Shown: positions 9,437-18,286, numbered from the stretch's first letter. The stretch is DNA of 64,000 nt from Leptolyngbya boryana PCC 6306 (GCF_000353285.1 NZ_KB731324.1:1258577-1322576); one strand, 5' to 3'. The notes: generated by a model not told the origin, from the letters alone. Made by a program: numbers and translations.

Positions 9437-10207
9437 CTATTCGCCGCCTAAATAAGCTTCAATGACCGCTCGATCATTGCGAACCTGAGCCGGATCGCCC
9501 ATTGCAATCAGTTGTCCAAAATCCAAAACGGCAATGCGATCGCACAATCCCATAACCAAGGGAACGTGATGTTCGATCAATAAAATGGTCAGGTTGAAGC
9601 GATCGCGGATTTGACGGATAAATTCACTCAGTTGATGTTTCTCGTTCAAATTCATCCCCGCAGCAGGCTCATCGAGCAATAACACCTGCGGCTGAAGCGC
9701 TAAAGCTCTGGCAATTTCTAAGCGGCGTTGTTCACCATAGGGCAAATTGCGCGATTTCTCTTCCGCGCGATCGCTCAGTCCTACCAATTCCAACAGTTCT
9801 AAAGCCGCTTGCCGAGTCGTCTGTTCTTCCTGAGCGGCGGCTCCGATCACCCCTTGAAGTAATCCACTACTTGTTTGCAGATGTCGAGCAATCATCACAT
9901 TTTCCAAAACGGATAAGTTGCTAAACAATCGAATATTTTGAAACGTCCGAGCAATCCCTTTCGCGGCAATCTGATGCGGACGGAGCTTAGAAATTTCCGT
10001 TCCGTTGTACAGCATTTGCCCGCTCGAAGGGGGAATCATCCCCGTCACGAGATTAAACAAAGTGGTTTTCCCGGCTCCATTCGGCCCGATCAACCCAAAA
10101 ATTTCTCCGGGATTGACTGAGAAACAAACCGCATTCACTGCGACTAATCCACCAAAGCGACGAGTCAGTGATTTTGCTTCGAGTACCGGAGAAGAAACCA
10201 TCTTCAT
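9437..10207 (-). CDS. livG: Branched-chain/neutral amino-acid ABC transporter ATPase, LivG type
   Basis: About 256 aa. Walker A is GPNGAGKTTLFNL, followed by GIARTFQNIRLF (LivG hallmark), the signature YGEQRRLEIARAL and Walker B VLLLDEPAAGMN. Two ATGs compete: 10207 and 10201. An AAAGGG motif lies 4 and 10 nt upstream of them respectively, so the start is uncertain by two codons; longer starts are unlikely. It is the first transporter gene after the 86-aa gene, with a 53-nt gap. Confidence 0.93.
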   Translation of the reverse strand: MKMVSSPVLEAKSLTRRFGGLVAVNAVCFSVNPGEIFGLIGPNGAGKTTLFNLVTGMIPPSSGQMLYNGTEISKLRPHQIAAKGIARTFQNIRLFSNLSVLENVMIARHLQTSSGLLQGVIGAAAQEEQTTRQAALELLELVGLSDRAEEKSRNLPYGEQRRLEIARALALQPQVLLLDEPAAGMNLNEKHQLSEFIRQIRDRFNLTILLIEHHVPLVMGLCDRIAVLDFGQLIAMGDPAQVRNDRAVIEAYLGGE

Positions 10208-10260
10208 TTCACCCTTTGGAATTGATTGCCGCGAAGTTATAGATTGCCTTATGAGCAGCG

Positions 10261-10521
10261 CTAAGCCTGAGCAAGGATTGTCCAAGCCCCAAAGCGATCG
10301 CCATAATACGCCAAGATTTTTTCAACCTGGGCACGCGCTTCGGAATGAGCGGTTTCTGAGAATTGAATTTCTAAACTTCCCACTTGGCTCAGCGTGTAAT
10401 CAAACTGCTTCGAGGTTTGTGGAGTGAGTTCCGTTTGAACCCCCTCTACCTGAGATAAATGAGCAGCGACCTCACGATACACTGCTAACGGCAATTTGGG
10501 ATTTTGAACCGAATAACTCAT
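10261..10521 (-). CDS. Hypothetical protein translationally coupled to pedR (86 aa)
   Basis: An 86-aa soluble protein starting MSYSVQNPKLPLAVYREVAAHL. Its ATG overlaps the stop of the pedR-like gene by 4 bp, so the two are almost certainly co-translated. It looks like an alpha/beta domain with helices at about residues 12-25 and 58-72 and strands around IEIQF-like LEIQFSETA. It contains no Cys and no membrane segment. I do not recognise the family. Because it sits between a small LuxR regulator and an amino-acid transporter, it could be a regulator partner, but that is inference only. Confidence 0.75.
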   Translation of the reverse strand: MSYSVQNPKLPLAVYREVAAHLSQVEGVQTELTPQTSKQFDYTLSQVGSLEIQFSETAHSEARAQVEKILAYYGDRFGAWTILAQA

Positions 10522-10787
10522 ACCGCTCCGTTATAAGGGGGCAAGGGACAACAATTGACATCATCTAGGCAAACCTTGCCCCACTGCAATGCCCAGCGCA
10601 CTAAGGCGACCCGGTTTTCCGTTTCGGTCTTCGTGAGAATGTTACTGATGTGGTTATCGACAGTTCGCTTACTGATTTCTAGTTTTTCGGCAATGTCTTG
10701 GTTCGTCAAGCCAGCAGCGACCAATTCAATGACCTGCAATTCGCGCTCTGAAAGAGGCGCTTGTGCCTGAGATTCGCCCTCTGCCAT
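10518..10787 (-). CDS. pedR: Small LuxR-type DNA-binding regulator, PedR-like
   Basis: An 89-aa protein that is essentially a LuxR/GerE helix-turn-helix: LSERELQVIELVAAGLTNQD, then IAEKLEISKRTVDNHISNIL. There is no receiver or ligand domain. The C-terminus carries three cysteines (KVCLDDVNCCPLPPYNGAV). This matches PedR, the cyanobacterial regulator linked to photosynthetic electron transport, whose C-terminal Cys is reported to respond to thioredoxin. The size and Cys-rich tail support the call, but other small LuxR proteins exist. The stop overlaps the 86-aa gene, and the liv operon follows. Confidence 0.75.
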   Translation of the reverse strand: MAEGESQAQAPLSERELQVIELVAAGLTNQDIAEKLEISKRTVDNHISNILTKTETENRVALVRWALQWGKVCLDDVNCCPLPPYNGAV

Positions 10788-10954
10788 ATCGATAGCCCTG
10801 CGCTGTGTATATGTACTTATCCATCTATTCTAGGTGGAATTGCTCAATCCGCAAATGGAATCTCCTGATAGCAAGGATTAAAGGAATTAGAGGAATCCCA
10901 ATGCTCAAGATGAAAATCGTTAGACTAGACAAAGTGATTTTCTGAGGCTGGATC

Positions 10955-11461
10955 ATGCAGCATCCAAAAACGAATGGGGTTCACGATCGCAAAACGTTGA
11001 ATACACAAGAAGCCTTTCCTTGCCCAATTTGTCGGCATGGGCAGATCGAAGCGTTGACCTTGATGGATGCATTTGCCTGTAATTTCTGTCGCCATATTTT
11101 CACAACGAATCTCAAAGAGCAAACGGTACATGTGGAGGACAGTTCGCAACCGATGACCTGGCGCTGGAATGGGCGGAAATGGCAGACGGTCAATCAGACA
11201 GATCTGGACTTGTCGATCATTATTTGGATGGTCGGACTTGCGCTGGTCGTTTTGCCCCCTAGCTTGATCTGGCTACCCTCGAAGATTTTTGTGCCATTGG
11301 ATGGGGATTCAGGAGCCTGGTTTCCGACGTTCTGGATCGCGTTGACGTTTGGGCTGCATTTCACGTTTGTGGCTTGGCTGATGGCGGAGCATTATCAATT
11401 GCCGTTTTATGTCGCAGGAAAGGTGAGAATCCGGCGCTGGTTAGAGCGGTTTTCAGCTTGA
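10955..11461 (+). CDS. Zinc-ribbon membrane protein of unknown function
   Basis: A 168-aa protein. An N-terminal zinc ribbon (CPIC near residue 23 and CNFC near residue 41) is followed by a WRWNGRKW motif and two transmembrane segments at about residues 88-105 and 125-145. A basic tail ends it. A GAGG ribosome-binding site lies eight bases before the ATG. The layout is like cyanobacterial envelope or biogenesis proteins, but I cannot name the family. It is divergently placed from the pedR-liv operon, with about 165 nt of shared promoter region. Confidence 0.75.
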   Translation: MQHPKTNGVHDRKTLNTQEAFPCPICRHGQIEALTLMDAFACNFCRHIFTTNLKEQTVHVEDSSQPMTWRWNGRKWQTVNQTDLDLSIIIWMVGLALVVLPPSLIWLPSKIFVPLDGDSGAWFPTFWIALTFGLHFTFVAWLMAEHYQLPFYVAGKVRIRRWLERFSA

Positions 11462-11524
11462 GTTAAACTTGCAGGAAGACAAATAAATCAGTACAGTTGA
11501 TCGAGTAAATTTGCAGATTGCTGT

Positions 11525-12355
11525 ATGCGGCGCGATCCAATTTTTTATCAAATGTTCCAGCGTTCTCCTCAACTGCTGTTTGATTTGATCGGTGATCGTC
11601 CTCACAATGCAGCAAGTTATCAATTCGATTCTGTTGCCGTCAAAGAGCCAAAGTTTGAAATTGATGGGGTCTTTCTCCCACCTGAATCTGAACCTGGGAT
11701 CGTTTTCTTTTCTGAAGTGCAGTTCCAAAAAGATCAAACGCTTTATGAGCGGTTGTTTAGCGAATCCTCGCTGTATTTTTATCGCAATCGATCGCGTTTT
11801 TCTGACTGGCAGGCTGTGATTATTTATCCTTCACGCTCAACTGAGCAAGATGATATTCATCCGCATCGGTCTTTGCTCAATGGCGAACAGGTGCATCGAG
11901 TTTACTTGAACGAGTTAGGTGAGATTCGCTCATTACCAATTCCAATCGCTGTTGTCGTCTTAACGATCGTCAAAGAAGAGCAGGCCGCAGATGAAGCGCG
12001 ATATTTGCTGACTCGTACACAGCAAGAGGGCTTCCCTAATCAAGAGCGCCAGAACATAATAGATGTTGTGACCTCGATTATGCTGTACAAATTTTCCAGT
12101 TTAAGCCAAACGGAGATTAGAGCAATGTTGGGACTAGATTTGACTGAGGAACCAAGAGCGATTCGGGAAGCAAAGGAAGAAGGAGAACGATCGCTGATTT
12201 TCCGACTATTGAGCAAGAAAGTGGGGCAGCTTGACGAAGCGATGCGAAGCCAGGTTGCGACTCTATCCTCTGAACAGCTTGAGCAGTTGGGTGAAGCGCT
12301 ATTAGATTTCGCAACAGTTCAAGATTTAGAAATTTGGCTCTCTGAGCAAGGTTGA
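11525..12355 (+). CDS. Rpn-family nuclease-like protein (DUF2887 with C-terminal DUF4351)
   Basis: A 276-aa protein. The N-terminus (RRDPIFYQMFQRSPQLLFDL) and the PD-(D/E)XK-like core (EIDGVFLPPESEPGIVFFSEVQFQ) mark the Rpn/DUF2887 group. The last 60 residues (LIFRLLSKKVGQLDEAMRSQ and following) match the DUF4351 tail. Rpn proteins are DNA endonucleases that promote recombination and are very abundant and mobile-like in cyanobacteria. The catalytic core residues appear present (D..., E-x-Q). It is probably functional or recently so. No IS ends were found next to it. Confidence 0.85.
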   Translation: MRRDPIFYQMFQRSPQLLFDLIGDRPHNAASYQFDSVAVKEPKFEIDGVFLPPESEPGIVFFSEVQFQKDQTLYERLFSESSLYFYRNRSRFSDWQAVIIYPSRSTEQDDIHPHRSLLNGEQVHRVYLNELGEIRSLPIPIAVVVLTIVKEEQAADEARYLLTRTQQEGFPNQERQNIIDVVTSIMLYKFSSLSQTEIRAMLGLDLTEEPRAIREAKEEGERSLIFRLLSKKVGQLDEAMRSQVATLSSEQLEQLGEALLDFATVQDLEIWLSEQG

Positions 12356-12371
12356 ACTTTGCACAAAAAAA

Positions 12372-12406
12372 TCCTCAGGTGTCTTTGACGACCTGAGGAC
12401 TGTTTT
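12372..12406. terminator. Bidirectional rho-independent terminator
   Basis: Nine-base stem TCCTCAGGT/ACCTGAGGA with a ten-base loop. The minus strand reads into a run of seven T after the stem (aroF side), and the plus strand reads into CTGTTTT (Rpn gene side). It separates the convergent Rpn-family and aroF genes. Confidence 0.85.
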
Positions 12407-12418
12407 CAAATTCTAAAA

Positions 12419-13480
12419 TTAGACACCGACGGGTTGACGTTGTTCTGTCCAGCGTCCGAGGGGTTTACCGACGATCGCTAAATCGCGCATCAGTTGATCA
12501 AACGCATCTGGAGTCAACGATTGCGGCCCATCAGAGAGCGCTTTCTTCGGATTCGGGTGAACTTCGATCATCAGCGAATCGGTTCCAGCCGCGATCGAGG
12601 CCATTGCCATTGAAGGAACGTATTCTGCGCGTCCGGTTCCATGACTCGGATCAATCATGATCGGCAGGTGAGTCAATGTTCTCAGCACTGGAATCGCAGA
12701 GAGATCGAGTGTGTTACGAGCATATTGGCGATCGAAGGTACGAATTCCACGCTCACATAGGATCACGTTCGGATTTCCCGCAGCAAGAATATATTCTGCT
12801 GCCATCAGCCAATCTTCGATCGTTGCGGCCATACCCCGCTTGAGCAGAATCGGCTTGTCTTGTGCGCCTACTTTCTTCAACAGCGAGAAGTTCTGCATGT
12901 TGCGCGCGCCGATTTGAATCACGTCTGCAATTTCTGCCAACGGTTCGAGATCAGAAGCATCCATCAATTCGGTGATGATCCCCAATCCGGTTGCTTCACG
13001 GGCAGCAGCCAATAATCCTAATGCGCTTTCACCATGACCTTGGAATGCATAAGGAGACGTTCTCGGCTTAAATGCACCGCCTCGGAGGAATTGAGCACCA
13101 GCCGCTTTGACGCGCCGTGCCGTTTCGATGATCATTTCCTCATTCTCAACCGAGCAAGGCCCTGCAACTGTGACGATCGGGTGATGCTCTCCGATATAAA
13201 CCACACCATTGGGAGTCGGGATGGCAACTTCACTCGCTTCACCATTGCGGTACTCGCGGCTTGCGCGTTTGAAAGGTTGCTCAACTCTTAAAACTTGTTC
13301 AATCCAAGCGCTAGCTTCTTGAATTTGCAGCGGATCCATTGCGACAGTTTCGCCAACTAGCCCGATCACAACTTTGTGCTTACCGACGATCTTTTCCGGG
13401 CTGAGTCCCCAACTGACGAATTCCTCAGTGAGGCGAGCAATTTCGGCTTCTGGGGAGCCAACCTTCATAACCACAATCAT
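12419..13480 (-). CDS. aroF: 3-deoxy-7-phosphoheptulonate (DAHP) synthase, AroF type with N-terminal regulatory domain
   Basis: A 353-aa enzyme for the first step of the shikimate pathway, condensing phosphoenolpyruvate and erythrose-4-phosphate. An N-terminal ferredoxin-like regulatory domain (residues 1-85) precedes the type I-beta barrel, as in Thermotoga DAHP synthase. Barrel landmarks are TVAGPCSVEN, RGGAFKPRTSPYAFQG, PILLKRGM, ILCERGIRTF and IDPSHGTG. The N-terminal domain normally confers allosteric inhibition by aromatic amino acids. It starts at ATG 13480 (MIVVMKVGSPEAE); an internal ATG four codons later is possible. A strong terminator follows. Confidence 0.95.
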   Translation of the reverse strand: MIVVMKVGSPEAEIARLTEEFVSWGLSPEKIVGKHKVVIGLVGETVAMDPLQIQEASAWIEQVLRVEQPFKRASREYRNGEASEVAIPTPNGVVYIGEHHPIVTVAGPCSVENEEMIIETARRVKAAGAQFLRGGAFKPRTSPYAFQGHGESALGLLAAAREATGLGIITELMDASDLEPLAEIADVIQIGARNMQNFSLLKKVGAQDKPILLKRGMAATIEDWLMAAEYILAAGNPNVILCERGIRTFDRQYARNTLDLSAIPVLRTLTHLPIMIDPSHGTGRAEYVPSMAMASIAAGTDSLMIEVHPNPKKALSDGPQSLTPDAFDQLMRDLAIVGKPLGRWTEQRQPVGV

Positions 13481-13580
13481 GTTAAAAATCCTGCTGAGTG
13501 TATTGATTCTGTAGCGTGCTGATTGAGCTAGAATCCGCCCTGATCAGCAGTGCATTTTTCATCGTAGCCTGATCGATTGC

Positions 13581-14123
13581 CTAATTCTCGCTGCGCGGTT
13601 GCTTTTGTCGCGCCCGTGCTTCTTTCCAGGCTCCTGCTAAGCGACCTACATTCGTTGTAAATTCGCTCGCTCCAACGAGTCCGCCGACTCGATCTTCATC
13701 CCAAGAGGCGGATAGCACACCGTAGGACAATCCAATCACCCCTAACCCAAAAAAGAGCATACTCACCAGTACCACGGCAACATTCGGCAGTTTGTAAATG
13801 CCTTGCGTGACGATGAAGTAGCTGACCACAAATGTAGCGATACCCAGCGTGGTTGGAATGCCGCAAAAAAACGCCATCCGTCGCGCCATTCGTTGAGTCA
13901 CAACTTCCGGGATGGGGGCTGGGGCTGGGGCAGCAGGTCGAGCGGCTGGCTTCTTCACCGAGGTTGGTCGTTTCTCGATTAAGCCAGATTTGCCCGACGA
14001 CTTCGTGCTGGCTTTCTTTTCGGGTTCGGGCGCAGGTTTGGCAGGCTTCGCTGCTTTCTTGCGTCCTGGCTCGAAAGGTAGGCGCTCTGGTTGGGGATCA
14101 GGGGTATTGGATTCGGAAGCCAT
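13581..14123 (-). CDS. PAM68-family photosystem II assembly protein
   Basis: A 180-aa protein. The first 75 residues are Pro/Ala/Lys-rich and disordered. Two transmembrane segments follow (about 84-105 and 115-137), and the C-terminal signature is GLSYGVLSASWDEDRVGGLVG written here as GLSYGVLSASWDED plus GLVGASEF. This is the DUF3464/PAM68 family (Sll0933 in Synechocystis), which acts in thylakoid membranes in early PSII assembly and CP47 biogenesis. It lies six nt downstream of rpsO, so it is probably co-transcribed with it. Confidence 0.92.
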   Translation of the reverse strand: MASESNTPDPQPERLPFEPGRKKAAKPAKPAPEPEKKASTKSSGKSGLIEKRPTSVKKPAARPAAPAPAPIPEVVTQRMARRMAFFCGIPTTLGIATFVVSYFIVTQGIYKLPNVAVVLVSMLFFGLGVIGLSYGVLSASWDEDRVGGLVGASEFTTNVGRLAGAWKEARARQKQPRSEN

Positions 14124-14129
14124 TGATGA

Positions 14130-14399
14130 TTAACCCCGGATGCCGAGGCGCGCAATGAGTTCGCGGTAGTGTGCAGCGTCACCTTTTTGGATGTAGGCGA
14201 GCAGACGCTTGCGCTGACCGATCATTTTCAAAAGTCCGGTGCGGGATGCGTGGTCTTTTTTGTTGCTGCGGAGGTGAAGGCTGAGTTTGTTGATCCGCTC
14301 GGTGAGGATGGCAACTTGGACATCCGCCGATCCGGTGTCGGTTTCGTGAACTTGATATTGGGTGATGATTTCTTGTTTGCGCTCTTGTACCAGTGCCAT
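14130..14399 (-). CDS. rpsO: 30S ribosomal protein S15
   Basis: An 89-aa protein of normal S15 length. Visible family positions are [33 protein letters not shown] and [12 protein letters not shown] near the C-terminus. It binds 16S rRNA in the platform of the small subunit. The gene precedes the PAM68 gene by six nt. Upstream on the minus strand, GATAAT within the 14435-14455 stretch could be its -10 element. Confidence 0.97.
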   Translation of the reverse strand: MALVQERKQEIITQYQVHETDTGSADVQVAILTERINKLSLHLRSNKKDHASRTGLLKMIGQRKRLLAYIQKGDAAHYRELIARLGIRG

Positions 14400-14465
14400 T
14401 ACGTTGTCCTGAATTGCGATGAATACGGCAGTTTACAATATTATCACAGCAATTCGGGAGCCGGA

Positions 14466-16061
14466 TCATTGGAGCAAAATTTTGGCGCTGAAACTGGGAA
14501 GATCGATCGCACTAGGGTCAACCTCTTGCCCATCGCTCCAATCTTTCCAAGTTCCATCAGCGGGAAAATGGTCGATCGCATAATTCTCAAAATCTTGATC
14601 TGAGAAATTGGCAACAACGACCATTCTTTCTCCTGCCTCATTCCACCGCACATAGGCTAAAACTTTGCCGTTCTCATGGAAAAATTCAAGATTGTCGCTG
14701 CGTAAGGATGATTTTTCATGCCGCAGTGCGATCAGGCGTTTGTAAAAGTCAAAAAGAGGCTGATTTTTCTGAAGCAGTGACCAATCAAGTGGGTTAGGTT
14801 CAGTTGTCGTTTCGGTTTTGTACGTGTCTTGTCCGAATTCGTCCCCCATCCAGAGCATAGGAATTCCAAGGGCAGTGAATTGAATCATTGCGCCGAGTTT
14901 GATGCGATCGAGATCATCAATGCCAGCGTCTTGCAGTTCGACGATGAGATGTTCGCGATCGTGGGTTGCGAGATAGTTAATCACAGAAGTCGCCTCTGCA
15001 TATCCTTGCGGCTGAGCAGCGATCGCAGATTTGAATTCGTTGAAGTCGATGTCTTTGCCAATCAGGAGATCTGTGAGAAAGTAGCGAAAGCTTTCATGCC
15101 AGCAGGCATCAAAGACTCCTTGAGGTTTGCAGATTTCGCTAGAGTCGGGAATGTGTTCTGCAATGTGAAAGAACGGCTTAGGAACTTTAACCTGCTCAAA
15201 TAACCAGCCAAAGAATTCATCGTTAGCAATTTGGCGAACGGCATCATAGCGGATGCCATCAATGTGATACTCATGAGTCCAGAATTGCACGATGGCATTG
15301 ACGTAGTTCCAAGTTGGGCGGATGTCGCGATCAGGGTCGTAGTTTTCGTAGCTGAGTTCAGGCCCCCAGTAGTTCGCATCGTCTTCAGGGTAATGTCGAT
15401 CGTGGTAGTACCAATAATCTCGATCGATTAACAATAACGGGCTTTCTTCATGCGTATGATTGAAAATACAGTCGATGAAAACGCGAATTCCACGCGCATG
15501 ACATTCATCGACAAAAGATTTGAAATCCGCAGGTTTGCCATAGCTACTTTCTAGGGCAAAAAAGTGTTGAGGCATATATCCCCAACGGTAATCGCCAGCA
15601 TATTCAGTAATCGGCATTAGCGCGATCGCATTAATGCCTAATTCGCTGAGATAATCGAGCTTTTCTAAAGCTTGTTTGAATTTCGTCGGATCAGAAGGAT
15701 CGGCATTACAGAAATCAGCAATGTGCATTTCGTAGAGAACTAGATCGCGATTATCGGGGAGAAAACTGTCGTCATGTTGCCAAATAAAGGTATCTAAGAT
15801 GCGTTGACCTTCTTTAATATGAACGATGCCATTTTGAGTTTTACGATCCATTTCTGTCATGTACGGATCGTTGGTTTCAATCCATTTATCTTGATGTTTA
15901 ATGCGAAATTTATATTGATAATCACCATCTTTTAGCTCAAGCTGAACTCGGAAAAAGCCTGTTTCATCTTTCTCCATCGGAACGCCTTGCCAATCCGAAA
16001 AAGAACCAATAAGCTCCACCGCTTCGTTGCGAGGCGCGAAGAGATTAAACTCGATTGTCAT
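14466..16061 (-). CDS. GH13 alpha-amylase-family enzyme with N-terminal CBM48/E-set domain
   Basis: A 531-aa cytoplasmic-looking enzyme without a signal peptide. Residues 1-90 form a glycogen-binding E-set (CBM48-like) domain (GSFSDWQGVPMEKDETGFF). The GH13 regions are present: region I DCIFNHTH, region II GIRYDAVRQI with the nucleophile Asp, region III HIAEHI with the acid Glu, and region IV YLATHDREH. This is a glycogen/alpha-glucan acting enzyme, with an amylase or maltooligosyl hydrolase activity. Exact specificity cannot be read from motifs. The C-terminal beta domain is complete. It stands alone, with the PPTase gene upstream on the same strand. Confidence 0.9.
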   Translation of the reverse strand: MTIEFNLFAPRNEAVELIGSFSDWQGVPMEKDETGFFRVQLELKDGDYQYKFRIKHQDKWIETNDPYMTEMDRKTQNGIVHIKEGQRILDTFIWQHDDSFLPDNRDLVLYEMHIADFCNADPSDPTKFKQALEKLDYLSELGINAIALMPITEYAGDYRWGYMPQHFFALESSYGKPADFKSFVDECHARGIRVFIDCIFNHTHEESPLLLIDRDYWYYHDRHYPEDDANYWGPELSYENYDPDRDIRPTWNYVNAIVQFWTHEYHIDGIRYDAVRQIANDEFFGWLFEQVKVPKPFFHIAEHIPDSSEICKPQGVFDACWHESFRYFLTDLLIGKDIDFNEFKSAIAAQPQGYAEATSVINYLATHDREHLIVELQDAGIDDLDRIKLGAMIQFTALGIPMLWMGDEFGQDTYKTETTTEPNPLDWSLLQKNQPLFDFYKRLIALRHEKSSLRSDNLEFFHENGKVLAYVRWNEAGERMVVVANFSDQDFENYAIDHFPADGTWKDWSDGQEVDPSAIDLPSFSAKILLQ

Positions 16062-16099
16062 ATTTTTGAGGAGAGCATACTTTCTGGAGTATTGCTTGA

Positions 16100-16768
16100 C
16101 TAATCAAGCTCCTGCATCTCACCTGTGAGTGATTTAAAAGACTTCAATTCGAGAGATGGACAATTTTGCTCAACTGCGATGGCTCCAGCAAAATCATCTT
16201 GAATCGATAGCTGCTGAAGATGCCATTTTCGCGATCGCGCTTCCACTGGAATCGTCTTTAACTGTGCATTCTCAATCTCTAATTCTTTCAGTTTTGAAAT
16301 TCCGGTTCCAATCGCTTTTAGAAACGCTTCTTTGCAAGTCCAGTACTGAAAAAATAAAGCATTATCGGCTCGAATTGCTTTGTACTCCGAAGGTAAAAAG
16401 AATCGCTGCACCAGAGACTCTAAATCATCCATCGGTCGAATTGCTTCAACATCAATCCCCACCAGTCGATCGTAAGTCACTGCATACAGAGCTAAATGCT
16501 GCGAATGCGCTAGATTGAATTGAATTCGTGATCGCTTGAGCGCAGGTTTTCCGTGCGAACTATATTCAAATTCCAAGGCCATCGGATCGGCTTGACAATA
16601 GCGAGAAAGCAGCGATCGCAAAAACGATCGCCCTGCAATAAATCGTTTGCGATGCTGCTCAAATTTAAATCGATCGGCTCTGACTTGTTCATCTGCTGAT
16701 AAGAGATGGAGTTGCACCTCGTCTAAGTTCACTTGCCAAATGTGGACTTCAGAATCGCCTAACTTCAT
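16100..16768 (-). CDS. 4'-phosphopantetheinyl transferase, Sfp type
   Basis: A 222-aa pseudo-dimeric PPTase. Motifs include the N-terminal half RKRFIAGRSFLRSLLSRY, FNLAHSQHLALYAV, the Mg-binding GIDVEAI and FFQYWTCKEAFLKAIGTG. It transfers the phosphopantetheine arm from CoA onto acyl or peptidyl carrier proteins; cyanobacteria usually have one broad Sfp-type enzyme for fatty acid, polyketide and peptide carriers. The start overlaps the stop of the upstream membrane-protein gene by 4 bp. An acpP gene lies elsewhere in this window (62481) and is a plausible substrate. Confidence 0.92.
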   Translation of the reverse strand: MKLGDSEVHIWQVNLDEVQLHLLSADEQVRADRFKFEQHRKRFIAGRSFLRSLLSRYCQADPMALEFEYSSHGKPALKRSRIQFNLAHSQHLALYAVTYDRLVGIDVEAIRPMDDLESLVQRFFLPSEYKAIRADNALFFQYWTCKEAFLKAIGTGISKLKELEIENAQLKTIPVEARSRKWHLQQLSIQDDFAGAIAVEQNCPSLELKSFKSLTGEMQELD

Positions 16769-17436
16769 ACTGCAACTTGCTCAGATGGAACAGGAGTCGA
16801 TTGCTCGATCGTGGGTGGACGCAATGCCAAATAAATCAACGCTCCAAAGAACGGGAAGAATGACAGAATCTTGAACACTTGTGAATCAGTTAAACCACGT
16901 CGTTTCATATCGTCTTGCAACAGAATCGGAAACAATGCACATAATAGACAAAAATCTAAACTCATTACATGAATAAATCGACTAGTCTGCCACTGTTGCA
17001 CAAAGTTACTCCAATCGCCATTCATCACTCCGTAAAGAAATAGACCAATTCCGCTGAGTGCGATCGCGCTACCTGTGATTCGAGAATCTAAAATCTTGAG
17101 GAGCCAATTTTTCTGTCCCTGAAAGGTCGGACTCGGCTGACGGAAAATCAAATACGGCAATAACGCAAATGCACCAGTACCAAATGATGCAAGCGTAAAC
17201 AGCCAAGCCGGAATTTTTTGCGATCGACCATCCAAGAATGTGATGCAACTATACGCCATCGGCAGAACGCCCATGATATTAAAGAGCGCCACAATCAAAG
17301 GATTCACCCCTGCGATCTTTCCGGTTGAGAGATTGATAATTAAATCAAACGTGTCAGGCTGCTGAGGAGGAGCAAGCGTGAAAGCATAGCTTACAAAACC
17401 GATCCATACTAAAGTCAACAGGATTTTTTTGCTCAT
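16765..17436 (-). CDS. Polytopic membrane protein, cyanobacterial/plastid type, unknown function
   Basis: A 223-aa protein with an N-terminal signal-anchor like segment (ILLTLVWIGFVSYAFTLAPP) and four or five further hydrophobic segments. Characteristic stretches are NIMGVLPMAYSCITF, GAFALLPYLIFR and RFIHVMSLDFCLLC. The pattern resembles unnamed cyanobacterial/chloroplast membrane proteins, but I give no function. It is translationally coupled to the PPTase downstream (4-bp overlap) and is divergent from cutA, with about 40 nt between them. Confidence 0.75.
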   Translation of the reverse strand: MSKKILLTLVWIGFVSYAFTLAPPQQPDTFDLIINLSTGKIAGVNPLIVALFNIMGVLPMAYSCITFLDGRSQKIPAWLFTLASFGTGAFALLPYLIFRQPSPTFQGQKNWLLKILDSRITGSAIALSGIGLFLYGVMNGDWSNFVQQWQTSRFIHVMSLDFCLLCALFPILLQDDMKRRGLTDSQVFKILSFFPFFGALIYLALRPPTIEQSTPVPSEQVAV

Positions 17437-17477
17437 GGCAATTACACTGAAAGTCGCTAGGGTTCATTTTTAAGCTT

Positions 17478-17804
17478 ATGACACAATCAGAGTTCGGAGT
17501 GATTTTAGTAACCGCAGGCTCAAAGGCTCAGGCGGAAATGCTAGCGCGATCGCTGGTTGCTGCGAAATTAGCAGCCTGCGTAACACTCCTACCCGTACAG
17601 TCCGTCTACACTTGGCGAGAGGAGATTCACCAAGAAGAAGAATGGCAATTGGTCATTAAGTCAAAACTCGATCGCTTTGCTGAACTCGAAGCGAAAATCC
17701 GTGAACTTCATTCTTACGAAGTTCCTGAAATTATTGCCCTCCCGATTGTTCAAGGATCACACCCTTATTTGCAATGGATTTCTCAGCAGGTTACGCCGCA
17801 ATGA
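17478..17804 (+). CDS. cutA: CutA divalent-cation tolerance protein
   Basis: A 108-aa protein of standard CutA length. Visible motifs are VTAGSKAQAEMLARSLVAAK, AACVTLLPVQSVYTWREEI (written with the trimer-forming core SVYTWREE) and HSYEVPEIIALPI. CutA1 forms stable trimers with a ferredoxin-like fold, and the in-vivo role is debated (metal tolerance, nucleotide or PII-like signalling). The stop overlaps the start of the following acetyltransferase gene (ATGA), so the two are coupled. Confidence 0.95.
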   Translation: MTQSEFGVILVTAGSKAQAEMLARSLVAAKLAACVTLLPVQSVYTWREEIHQEEEWQLVIKSKLDRFAELEAKIRELHSYEVPEIIALPIVQGSHPYLQWISQQVTPQ

Positions 17805-18286
17805 TTCGAGATGCTGTTGAAGCTGATTTACCCGCCATTGTTGAAATCTATAATCACGCAGTTGCGGCAAAAACCATTACGGCTGATGTTGAACCTGTAT
17901 CAGTCGAAAGTCGATTAGATTGGTTTCGATCGCATTCTCCCGATCGCTATCCTTTATGGGTTTTAGAACGAGACAATCAGATTGCAGGATGGTTTGCGTT
18001 TCGGATGTATTACGGTCGAGAAGCATATCGATCGACGGCTGAAATTAGCTTATATGTTGCACCGAAATTTCATCGACAAGGCGTTGGGCAGACTTTGCTC
18101 AAACATGCGATCGCACAATCTCCAAACCTCGGCATTAGAACGTTGCTCGGCATTGCCTTTGCTGAAAATATGCCCAGTGTTGAATTGCTGAAAAAATTCG
18201 GCTTTGCCCAATGGGGATATTTGCCCGAAGTTGCTCAATCCTGGCAGTGCGATCGCGATGTGATTATTTTGGGACGAAAGATTTAA
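17801..18286 (+). CDS. GNAT acetyltransferase, phosphinothricin/methionine sulfoximine N-acetyltransferase-like
   Basis: A 161-aa protein. MIRDAVEADLPAIVEIYNHAV is the typical N-terminus (here in part), followed by AGWFAFRMYYGREAYRSTAE, the acetyl-CoA site YVAPKFHRQGVGQTLLKHAI and GIAFAENMPSVELLKKFGF. The family includes Pat/Bar enzymes that acetylate phosphinothricin or methionine sulfoximine. In free-living bacteria the natural role is likely detoxification of amino-acid analogues. The ATG at 17801 overlaps the cutA stop; longer in-frame starts lie inside cutA and are disfavoured. Confidence 0.88.
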   Translation: MIRDAVEADLPAIVEIYNHAVAAKTITADVEPVSVESRLDWFRSHSPDRYPLWVLERDNQIAGWFAFRMYYGREAYRSTAEISLYVAPKFHRQGVGQTLLKHAIAQSPNLGIRTLLGIAFAENMPSVELLKKFGFAQWGYLPEVAQSWQCDRDVIILGRKI

